From Clostridium fungisolvens (GTDB taxonomy: Bacteria; Bacillota; Clostridia; Clostridiales; Clostridiaceae), in NCBI RefSeq assembly GCF_014193895.1, contig NZ_BLZR01000001.1, positions 1,116,001 through 1,180,000 on the forward strand: a stretch of DNA of 64,000 nt. Reading direction: 5' to 3'. The notes below the pieces were generated by a model. That model had not been told where the DNA came from. It searched no databases and saw only the letters and a list, made by a program, of their open reading frames with translations. Below, one piece after another: positions 7,055 to 15,600 of the stretch. Made by a program: the position numbers and the translations under genes. How positions within the stretch are numbered: position 1 is the stretch's first letter; the number at the start of each line of letters is the position of its first letter.

Positions 7055-8899
7055 TTAAATTGGGTATAAGTTATGAGATGGAATTGCTTCTCTTACCTTT
7101 GTTGAAGAAATCCAAAGTAATGCAATAGCTCCTTTCGAGTTTCCAACGTATTCAACTTCAATTTTATATTCATTTTCACTTTCAAAATCGACCATTTCAA
7201 AATCTACTGGTAGTGAATAATAATCTTTAACTCTAAGAATTTCTTTACCATTTAGCTTTACGGTACCATCACCTACACAAACCAACTGCAGTTTGTATCT
7301 TTGAGAGATAGGAAGTTTTAATTTCCCAGTCCATCTCACTGAGAAGATTTCGCCCAAATCTTGCGGTCTATCAGTTTTCCAGTTAAAGCTAATATTCTCA
7401 TCTAATCTCTTTAACCTAAGATCAGTAAAGTTTTTGTTGGCATAATAACTTCCCATTAAACCACCGCATTCAGGTGCGTCTATTTGTATATAAGTCAACT
7501 GTCCTCCGGGATAAACTCCATTGTTTGTGACTTTATAATCGTCATGATTGTGCATCGGATAAAATTGAGGGAAAAAGTTACTATTTGGACTTTCTTCTGG
7601 TTCATCGCAGATATCTATATAATTTGTTGTATTAATATTTAACACATTTATAGGTTCTGTAGGGATTTCTGCTATAAGTGAAGGGTCATGAGCTTTAAGT
7701 TCATGAATTTGTCTACAAACAGAAGGTATACAATTCTGCCCCTTTACTATATATTTTCTGTATATAGGACTCTTGTTTTCGGCATTTATCAAAAGATCAT
7801 AGGTTTCACCAGAACCAATTGTGCAGGTAAAGCCCATTTCAGTTACAGGGTGTTTCATATGGCTCATATCATTAGAAGTATGATTCATTTCTAAAAATGG
7901 ACTTATATGTGAATCCTTACCTATAACTCTAAAGTGCCATCCGTGTATATGCCAAGGTATTACTTGGTAACTAATATTTATCATTCTTAGTAAGAAGTTT
8001 TCCCCAGTTTTTACATGAACATATGACTCATAATTTAATTGTGCTAAATCAGGATCACTACTATCTGAAAGTGTTTGTGGATGTGGAAGTAAAGAATAAG
8101 GGAAAGGTCTTCCGTTTACAAGCCAGAAATTAGGTTTGTAGTCTATAGGATTAAAGTTAGCACCATTTAATACACTATCATGCCAGGTTTGATCAATGTC
8201 TGATAATAACATTATATATTCCTTATTGAAAAAGGAATGGATGTTATTATAGGCAAAGTTTCTATTTGTAGCAGAACAAGGTATATCAGAAACAACTTCT
8301 CCATTGTTAAGCCATCTTCCGCGCTTATCTTTTCTTATTCCATTCTCTGCCAGACTCTTATAAGATGGATATATTACTAATGCGCCATACATTCCCATTT
8401 GTACATGTTCAGAGGCCTCCTGGTGACAATGATACATTAAAGTGCCGGGATGTTCTGCATAAAAATAATAGGTTAGTGTTTCAGGTTTATTACTCCCGTT
8501 AAACTCCCACATAGGAACCGCAAACGACATCTCAGGAAAACCATCTAGCTGTGTAGCTACATGGGCCCCATGCATATGAACTGTATGAGGATCCATTATA
8601 TTAACATACTTCATACCAAGATTGATCAATGTAATATAAATCTTGTCGCCAACTTCTCCCCAAACAATAGGGGATGGTAGATATGCACTTCCCTTCAAAG
8701 CATATAAATCATCAAAGTTTTTTCGGTCTTCCCAATTTAAATTCTCGTTTACTACCTTGTCATCGATCCTATATAAACCGCCAACAAATCCGTATATAAG
8801 AACTTCAACTTCTGTTGTAGGATCAGGAGGAAGTTCTGAAGATGTAGGTAATTTGGTTTTGCCATCAGTAGCTAGCAAAACATAATGTCTTACAGCCAT
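7055..8899 (-). CDS. Multicopper oxidase with C-terminal PA14-like domain
   Basis: A 614-residue protein without signal peptide or membrane helix. Copper-ligand motifs appear in two cupredoxin domains: HMHGAH (residues 108-113) and YHCHQEASEHVQMGM (156-170, with Cys158 and Met170 as type 1 candidates) in the first, and PWHIHGWHF (315-323) in the second. Residues from about 485 to 605 resemble a PA14 carbohydrate-binding fold (GLMGSYYANKNFTDL, VCVGDGTVKLNGKEIL). The start is the ATG at 8899 because AAAGGA lies 8 bp upstream; an ATG 9 bp earlier overlaps that site. An O2-using oxidase is unexpected in an anaerobe, so a spore-coat or detoxification role is inferred. Substrate unknown. Confidence 0.85.
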   Translation of the reverse strand: MAVRHYVLLATDGKTKLPTSSELPPDPTTEVEVLIYGFVGGLYRIDDKVVNENLNWEDRKNFDDLYALKGSAYLPSPIVWGEVGDKIYITLINLGMKYVNIMDPHTVHMHGAHVATQLDGFPEMSFAVPMWEFNGSNKPETLTYYFYAEHPGTLMYHCHQEASEHVQMGMYGALVIYPSYKSLAENGIRKDKRGRWLNNGEVVSDIPCSATNRNFAYNNIHSFFNKEYIMLLSDIDQTWHDSVLNGANFNPIDYKPNFWLVNGRPFPYSLLPHPQTLSDSSDPDLAQLNYESYVHVKTGENFLLRMINISYQVIPWHIHGWHFRVIGKDSHISPFLEMNHTSNDMSHMKHPVTEMGFTCTIGSGETYDLLINAENKSPIYRKYIVKGQNCIPSVCRQIHELKAHDPSLIAEIPTEPINVLNINTTNYIDICDEPEESPNSNFFPQFYPMHNHDDYKVTNNGVYPGGQLTYIQIDAPECGGLMGSYYANKNFTDLRLKRLDENISFNWKTDRPQDLGEIFSVRWTGKLKLPISQRYKLQLVCVGDGTVKLNGKEILRVKDYYSLPVDFEMVDFESENEYKIEVEYVGNSKGAIALLWISSTKVREAIPSHNLYPI

Positions 8900-8914
8900 A
8901 GTTATCATCCTTTC

Positions 8915-8946
8915 ATGTACAATATACTTTGCTAATAATTGTACAT
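8915..8946. promoter_or_regulatory. Inverted repeat upstream of multicopper oxidase
   Basis: ATGTACAAT (8915-8923) and ATTGTACAT (8938-8946) are perfect 9-bp inverted repeats spaced by 14 bp, starting 15 bp before the start codon of the oxidase. The arrangement fits an operator for a dimeric repressor. The regulator is not identified. Confidence 0.4.
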
Positions 8947-8983
8947 TAATATATTATATGTAATAATATGTCATATGTTATAA

Positions 8984-9083
8984 AGATGTACCACTCGATC
9001 AAAAATCTATTTTATTTGAAACTAGTTTATCTATATATACGAAAATAAACCACTTCAAATTAAAATAATGAAGTGGTTTATCT
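8984..9083. repeat. Palindromic ~100-bp element, copy B (rearranged)
   Basis: The left terminal repeat AGATGTACCACTC and the right one GAAGTGGTTTATCT match the family ends. The interior differs from copies A, C and D: a short left unit ending CTAGTTTATCTATA is followed by a second hairpin, ATAAACCACTTCA/TGAAGTGGTTTAT (about 9045-9081). It looks like two nested or deleted elements. Confidence 0.55.
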
Positions 9084-9184
9084 TACCTTGCAGAGGGGTA
9101 GAGATCAATATGTTTATATATATTAACATTGTCTATAAATTGATGGATACCAATCTAAAGGGCAATGATAATTGCATAAAATTA

Positions 9185-9895
9185 TTACTTTTCAGATGAA
9201 ACTAGTGAAAATAGTACGCTGTTTTCTAAATGTATATGAGTGAATAGGTCCTTTTCAAGAGCTTCTATCTGAGCATATACAAGCCTGAATGTAGTACAAG
9301 TATCTTTTGGTGCTGAGAAATCATTTGTAAGTTCTCTTATTTCTTTAAGTATGTCACCAGCAGCATCATGCTCAGACTCGGTTTCTTTTATAAATTCAGC
9401 TACCTTTGTAAGTGTAGTAGTAGATTTATCATCACAATATTTTTCTATCAAAGGAAATAGCACTTCTTCTTCTTTTATTAAATGCTCTTCTAATTCTATT
9501 TTTAGGAGTCCAAACAGCTTGTGTAGTTTTAATAGAAGTTCTTGATGATGAGAAAAGTGAGCTTTCAAAATTTTCATCATAAGTAAATCAATATTAGGTA
9601 ATTGTTTTTTTGTGTAAGCGTGGTGAGTTCTTACTATATGATTTATAATATCGATTGGTGATTCCTTCCTCCAGTCAATATATTCATTATTAGACTGGAG
9701 AAATACCTCATAAGATTCATTAAGTTCCTTTAAAATATCTTCAACATTCAGATTTTTTTCAAGTAAAGCAGATTCTAAGTTATCATGACCGCCACAGCAA
9801 TAATCAATTTTATATTTATTAAATATTTCGCTTGCTAAAGGAAAGTTAGAAACTATTTGACCTAAAGTATCTTTTTTGTCTATTTTGTTTATCAT
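9185..9895 (-). CDS. ric: RIC family iron-sulfur cluster repair di-iron protein (ScdA/YtfE)
   Basis: A 236-residue protein. The N-terminal ScdA_N/DUF542 domain has the FNKYKIDYCCGGHDNLE signature (Cys33-Cys34), and a hemerythrin-like HHE domain follows, with His/Glu ligands in RTHHAYTKK, HFSHHQELL, HLIKEEEVLFP, ESEHDAAGD and HIHLENSVLFP-like segments. The family restores Fe-S clusters damaged by nitric oxide or oxygen. GGAGG precedes the ATG. It is 17 bp downstream of the flavodiiron gene on the same strand, so both are probably transcribed from the promoter at about 11200. No clear terminator was seen after it. Confidence 0.92.
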   Translation of the reverse strand: MINKIDKKDTLGQIVSNFPLASEIFNKYKIDYCCGGHDNLESALLEKNLNVEDILKELNESYEVFLQSNNEYIDWRKESPIDIINHIVRTHHAYTKKQLPNIDLLMMKILKAHFSHHQELLLKLHKLFGLLKIELEEHLIKEEEVLFPLIEKYCDDKSTTTLTKVAEFIKETESEHDAAGDILKEIRELTNDFSAPKDTCTTFRLVYAQIEALEKDLFTHIHLENSVLFSLVSSEK

Positions 9896-9912
9896 TATTT
9901 ACCTCCAAATTG

Positions 9913-11145
9913 TTATATTGCATTAAGTGCAAGACTTCCGATATATTCACAAGCTCTTTCTACTTCATGAAGAGACTCTTCTTTTACAGCAAATCTTATT
10001 CTTATAGGGAAAGCAACATCTGACATACCAGTAGATTTTATTACATTAGAAGTTTCTAATACATTGGCATTTGTCTCAAGTAGATAATCTTGTATTACTT
10101 CTATAGATTCACCGCTCCAACCGTAAGAACCAAAGGCTGCAACTATTTTATTAGATAAGTCCATTGCTTTCAATTCTTTTAATACATCTTCTAAAGAGCC
10201 TATCATATCACCATATCTAGTTGAGCTACCGAAAAGTACTATATCAGAGCTGTTTATATAATCTAATACTTCTTCCTTTGGAGTTTTATTTACATCTACA
10301 GTTACAGCAGTTATTCCCTCAGTATTAAGGAAAGCAGCAATGCTTTGTGAAAGTTTTTTAGTATTACTTGTCATAGTAGAATATATTACTGCTGCTGATT
10401 TGGTAGTTGTAGTATTTTTGCTTAATTCTGCATATAACTTAACAAACTTTTCTATTTCAGTTCTTAGTATATATCCATGAGATGGAGCTATCATCTTAAT
10501 ATCAAGATCTTTAATCTTGTTTATCATATATTGAACATGCTTTCTATGTGGGTGCATGATTAATGTATAGTAAACCTTAAAGTCCTCAAATATGTCTTCC
10601 TTAGCTAAATCATTAAATACTTCTGTATTAGCAATATGTGTGCTGAATATGTCACAAGGGAATAAAATTTTATCTTCAATGCAGTAAGTTATCATAGTTT
10701 CTTCAGTGTGAAGATATGGTGTTTCTAAGAATAGTAAAGTCTTACCACCTATATCTAACTTATCTCCATCTTTAACTACTAAGAAATTTCTCTTGTGAAG
10801 TTTGTACATTTCTTTTAATTCTTCAACTGCTTTTTCTGTACAAACTATAGTAGCATTCTTAGCTTGAGCTGCAAGACTTCCAAGTCCCCCTGAGTGATCT
10901 GGTTCTGTATGGTTTATAACTATATATTGTATTTTCATTAAATCTACAGTTTCTTTTAAATTATCTACGAATTCTTTTCCAAAGCTTATATCTACAGTAT
11001 CTATAATTGTTGGTTTCTCTGTATTCAATAAGTAGCTGTTATATGTTGTACCTTTTGTTAATGTAAGTCTATGGAATGGAACATCTCTATCGTCTACTTT
11101 ACCTACGCTATATATGTTTTCTGCAATCATCATTTTATTTATCAT
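9913..11145 (-). CDS. fprA: Flavodiiron protein (A-type flavoprotein), O2/NO reductase
   Basis: A 410-residue cytoplasmic enzyme that reduces O2 to water or NO to N2O. The N-terminal beta-lactamase-like domain carries the di-iron ligands (HTEPDHSGG, PYLHTEET, PCDIFSTH, APSHGYIL), and from about residue 255 a flavodoxin domain follows (YSTMTSNTKK, FGSSTRYGDM, FGSYGWSGE). No rubredoxin or flavin-reductase extension is present, so an external electron donor is needed. AGGAGG lies 8 bp before the ATG. It leads an operon with ric. An FNR-like box sits at -41.5 of its predicted promoter. Confidence 0.94.
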   Translation of the reverse strand: MINKMMIAENIYSVGKVDDRDVPFHRLTLTKGTTYNSYLLNTEKPTIIDTVDISFGKEFVDNLKETVDLMKIQYIVINHTEPDHSGGLGSLAAQAKNATIVCTEKAVEELKEMYKLHKRNFLVVKDGDKLDIGGKTLLFLETPYLHTEETMITYCIEDKILFPCDIFSTHIANTEVFNDLAKEDIFEDFKVYYTLIMHPHRKHVQYMINKIKDLDIKMIAPSHGYILRTEIEKFVKLYAELSKNTTTTKSAAVIYSTMTSNTKKLSQSIAAFLNTEGITAVTVDVNKTPKEEVLDYINSSDIVLFGSSTRYGDMIGSLEDVLKELKAMDLSNKIVAAFGSYGWSGESIEVIQDYLLETNANVLETSNVIKSTGMSDVAFPIRIRFAVKEESLHEVERACEYIGSLALNAI

Positions 11146-11201
11146 AATTAAGCCTCCTAAATTTTATATCAAATTAATTTTTTTTCGTTTGCTATGGCTT
11201 A

Positions 11202-11243
11202 ATTATATGAGCATTAGGATTTTAAAAATATGATTCAAATCAA
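11202..11243 (-). promoter_or_regulatory. fprA promoter with FNR-type box
   Basis: On the minus strand, a -10 TATAAT spans 11207 to 11202. The 14-bp site at 11230-11243 reads TTGAT-TTGA-ATCAT and matches the FNR consensus TTGATnnnnATCAA at 9 of 10 fixed positions. With +1 near 11195, its centre falls at -41.5, the class II activator position. The adjacent gene encodes a regulator with the ETISR recognition helix expected to read TTGAT. Confidence 0.6.
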
Positions 11244-11280
11244 ATTTTAAAATAATTATAAAAAACTTTTTTATCTATAA

Positions 11281-11317
11281 AAATACTAAAGCTCCTGTAA
11301 ACAAAACAGGAGCTTTA
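11281..11317 (-). terminator. Terminator after the FNR-type regulator
   Basis: AAAGCTCCTGT and ACAGGAGCTTT form an 11-bp stem with a 7-base loop. Read on the minus strand it is followed by AGTATTTTT. It isolates the regulator gene from the fprA promoter. Confidence 0.75.
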
Positions 11318-11344
11318 AATAACAATATTAAATTATAAGATTTT

Positions 11345-12052
11345 TTACATAAAATCATTTAGTTTGCTAGAATCTCGAATGATTAAAGTTTTGTTTCCTA
11401 CTAAAGATATTACGCCAGAGTCTTGTAGCTTAGTTAGCTTTCTGCTTATAGTTTCGCGAGTAACCCCTATATAGTTAGCCATATCCTCTCTGTTCATAGG
11501 TAAGTTAACTTCTATTCCTAAGTCAGTATTGTGCCCGTATTTTTCTCCGAATTCAGAAATAAGATTAGCAACTCTTATGTCAGCATCGTTGGTTGCAAGA
11601 TTCTGTGCAAGATTTTCAGCTTCCATAAGTCTTTTAGAAACTTCAGTCAATATTTTTACTGATATTTCAGGATTTTCTATTAGTATAGTGTGCATTGCCT
11701 CTTTGCTTAAAGAACATATCTTTACAGAAGAGAGAGCATATGCAGAGAAATTATATTTATCTTTTTCATTAAATAGGCTAAGTTCTCCGAAGAAATCACC
11801 TGGAGCTAAAACTCGTATTATTTGTTCTTTTCCTTCTTTTGTGACCTTTGTGAGTTTTACTTGCCCTTGATTTATAATTACTAAAGAGTTAGAAAGATCT
11901 CCTTCGACACAAATTGATTCACCTTTATTAAAGCTAAGGTGATTTATTTTAGAAACAACCTTAGATAAATGATCTCTGTCAAGTGATGCAAATATGGGAA
12001 CTTTGCTAGCACAAAGTTTGGTTTTACAACTTTCACATTGAATTTTATTCAA
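11345..12052 (-). CDS. Crp/FNR-family regulator with FNR-like cysteine cluster
   Basis: A 235-residue regulator with cNMP-binding-fold sensor, dimer helix and C-terminal HTH. Cys6, Cys9 and Cys14 (CESCKTKLC) plus Cys113 reproduce the four-cysteine layout of E. coli FNR (20, 23, 29, 122), suggesting an O2/NO-labile [4Fe-4S] cluster. The recognition helix VTRETISRKL has the E..SR residues that read TTGAT half-sites. The start is taken as TTG at 12052, 5 bp after GAGGTG; a GTG at 12061 is inside that site and would add three residues. It probably controls the neighbouring fprA-ric operon, whose promoter has a matching box. Confidence 0.85.
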   Translation of the reverse strand: MNKIQCESCKTKLCASKVPIFASLDRDHLSKVVSKINHLSFNKGESICVEGDLSNSLVIINQGQVKLTKVTKEGKEQIIRVLAPGDFFGELSLFNEKDKYNFSAYALSSVKICSLSKEAMHTILIENPEISVKILTEVSKRLMEAENLAQNLATNDADIRVANLISEFGEKYGHNTDLGIEVNLPMNREDMANYIGVTRETISRKLTKLQDSGVISLVGNKTLIIRDSSKLNDFM

Positions 12053-12061
12053 ATATATCAC

Positions 12062-12610
12062 CTCGCGAAGTGTTAATAAATATTTATATATTATTTTATC
12101 ATAGATATATCTTTATATAAACTAATCTATTATTGTAACTTTTGAAAATAGATTTAGCGTTGAAGTGCTTAATCATTAGAAATGGTTTTCATATTTTAAA
12201 ATGACTCAATAGCTTGGTTTTGAAAGTGGTCGTAAGTAAAATTGCAATTTACAGTTTTTAGTATCAAAAGGAGTTGAATTACGTATATTGTAATAAAAGT
12301 GAAGTTTGCTTATGATTTTATTGCATAATTTTAATATTTTTTTATAAAAACTAATTATTATATTGATTTTTTTGACACTTTAGTGATATTATTATTTCAC
12401 AATATAAATTTTTTTAGATCTTTAAATGAATCATATGGTATAGTAAATTTACCATAATAAAAAATAATATAAGAGTATGTTGTATTGAAATAAAAATTAT
12501 ATATTTATGAAATATAAGAATACTTAAATCATATGGTTAAGAATTATTTATTGAGTAAATGTAGCAATTTTATCTAATATAGCAAAAGTAATATTAAAGG
12601 GGGACTGGCT
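12062..12610 (+). promoter_or_regulatory. Long AT-rich leader/promoter region of gltB
   Basis: No gene is seen in these 549 bp. It contains a direct repeat AATCATATGGT (12429-12439 and 12528-12538), the first overlapping the palindrome ATGGTA...TTACCAT (about 12433-12453), and a TTGACA at about 12371-12376 without a good -10. These are candidate operator sites for control of glutamate synthase by an unidentified regulator. AAAGGGGG precedes the gltB start. Confidence 0.35.
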
Positions 12611-15600
12611 ATGTTTTGTAACTTTCCGAAAGAGCAAGGTATGTATGATCCGAGTTTTGAAAAAGATGCCTGTGGTATTGGGGCAATTGCACATATTAAA
12701 GGCAAAAAGAACCATGCTATCGTAAAGGATGCATTAGATATTCTTGTTAAGTTAGAGCACAGAGGGGGCGCTGGTGCTGATCCTAATGTAGGAGATGGAG
12801 CAGGGATATTGATTCAGGTATCGCACAATTTCTTTACAAAAGTATGTGAGTTTGAATTACCTAAAGAAGGGCACTACGGTGTAGGAATGTTCTTCTTATC
12901 AAAAAATAAAGAGAAGAGAGAAAAAGCAAAGGCGCTTTTTGAAAATATTGTTCTTAATGAAGGGCATTGCTTTTTGGGATGGAGAGAAGTTCCTGTTAAT
13001 CCAGAGGATTTAGGAGACGCATCTAGAGAAGCAATGCCTTTTATAATGCAGGGTTTTGTTGCTTCAAATAGCGATAACTTCGATCCAAAGACTTTTGAAA
13101 GAGAACTTTATGTAATTAGAAGATTATTTGAAAAAGAAGCTGTTGAAGCGTATGTTGCTAGTCTTTCATCAAAGACTTTGGTATACAAAGGAATGCTTAC
13201 AGCAGTTCAAGTAGAAAAGTTTTATCCAGATTTACAAAATGAACTGATGGATACAGCTATAGCTCTTGTTCACTCAAGATTTAGTACTAATACTTTCCCA
13301 AGCTGGGAAAGAGCTCATCCTAATAGATACATTATTCATAATGGTGAAATTAACACTATTAGAGGTAATGTAAATTGGATGAATGCAAGAGAATCAGAAC
13401 TTAAGTCAGATATATTTGGAAATGAATTAAATAAAGTTCTTCCAGTAATCAATAAAAATGGTTCGGATTCTTCAATGCTTGATAATACAATAGAGTTTTT
13501 ATATATGAATGGAAGAACTCTTCCTCACATAATGATGATGCTTATTCCAGAACCTTGGAGCAAGAATCATGAAATGGATAAAGATAAGAGATCTTTCTAT
13601 GAGTATAATTCAACAATGATGGAACCTTGGGATGGACCAGCTGCTATAGCATTTACTGATGGAGATATTTTAGGTGCAACTTTAGATAGAAATGGTCTTA
13701 GACCTTCAAGATATTATGTAACAAAGGATGATTATTTAATACTATCATCTGAAGTTGGAGTTATGAATGTTGAAAGCGAAAATGTAAAGTATAAGGGAAG
13801 ACTTACACCTGGTAGAATGCTTCTTGTTGATACAGTTAATGGTGAGCTTATAGATGACAATGATTTAAAGAAAAATTATTCTACTTTAAAACCATATGGA
13901 ACTTGGGTTAAGGATAATTTGCTGAAGCTTAGAGAAATACCGGAAATCACTGTGTCTGAAGAGAAATTAGAAGAAGCAAAATTAGTTAGACTACAAAAGG
14001 CTTTTGGATACACTTATGAAGATGTTACATCTACAATAACTCCTATGTGTGTAAATGCAGATGACCCACTAGTATCCATGGGTGTTGATACACCACTGGC
14101 AGTTTTAAGTGATAGACCACAGCTATTATATAACTATTTTAAACAGTTATTTGCTCAGGTTACTAATCCACCTATAGATGCAATAAGAGAAGAGATAGTA
14201 ACTTCTGTGAGAGTATATCTAGGTGCAGAGTCAAATATACTTTCTGAAGGTGAGGATAACTGTAGAAGAGTGAAGTTAGATAATCCTATATTATCAAATA
14301 AGGATTTTAATAAGGTATTATCTATCGAAAATAAAGGGTTTAAAAATGTAATAATACCAACAGTATTCAATAAGGGCAAAGAAGAAGGGAATCTTGAAAA
14401 GGCTTTAGATGATATACTAAGAAAAGCTGATGAAGCCATAGAAAATGGAACTTCAATTATAGTTCTTTCTGATAAAACTGTTGATGAAAATAATGTTCCA
14501 ATCCCAGCTTTACTTGCTGTTTCAGCTTTACATCACCATCTGGTTGATGAAGCGAAGAGAACTAAGGTTAGTATAATTGTAGAATCTGGAGAACCTAGAG
14601 AAATTCATCACTTTGCGCTACTTTTAGGTTTTGGTGCTAACGCAATAAATCCTTACATGGCTTATGAATCAATTAGAACTTTAGTTGAGGAAGGTACTGT
14701 GGATTTAAGCTTTGATAAGGCAGTTTATAACTACAATAAAGGTGCTTTAAAAGGAATAGTTAAAGTAATTTCTAAGATGGGTATTTCAACAATACAATCC
14801 TACAACGGAGCTCAAATTTTTGAAGCAATTGGGATATCAAAGAAGGTAGTGGATAAGTATTTTGCATTAACACCATCTAGAATTGAAGGAATAGATCTTC
14901 TTGATATTGAAAAAGAAGCTGTGATAAGACACACACAAGGTTTTGATGCAAGACTTATAGACTTTACTCTTGATTCTGAAGGCGCTCATAAGTTTAGAAG
15001 TAATAAAGAAGAACATTTATATAATCCTCTTACAATTCATAAGCTTCAAAATGCATGTAAGACCGGTAATTATAAAGAATTTAAAGAATATACTTCTTTA
15101 GTTAGCAATGAAAAAAATAACTTAACATTAAGAAGCTTATTAGATTTAAATTTAGATAATGAAAGTATCTCTATAGATGAGGTTGAATCAGTTGATTCAA
15201 TAGTTAAGAGATTTAAAACAGGAGCTATGTCCTACGGTTCAATCAGTAAGGAAGCTCACGAATGCTTAGCTATTGCAATGAACAGAATCGGTGGAAGATC
15301 AAACACTGGTGAAGGTGGAGAAGAAAGAGAAAGATTTGTTGTTGATGAAAATGGAGATTTAAGATCTTCTGCAATAAAACAAATAGCATCAGGTAGATTC
15401 GGAGTTACGTCAGAATACCTTGTTGATGCAAAAGAAATACAGATAAAGATGGCACAAGGTGCAAAACCAGGAGAAGGCGGACAGCTTCCAGCAACTAAGG
15501 TTTACCCTTGGGTAGCTAAGGCAAGACATTCAACTACTGGAGTTGGTTTAATATCACCACCACCACATCATGATATATATTCTATAGAAGATTTGGCAGA

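Noticed and set aside
7688..7894. 68-residue plus-strand ORF inside the multicopper oxidase gene
   Set aside because: Antisense to the copper-binding region; composition explained by the opposite frame.
12365..12400. Sigma-A promoter at the TTGACA before gltB
   Set aside because: No acceptable -10 at 16-18 bp spacing.
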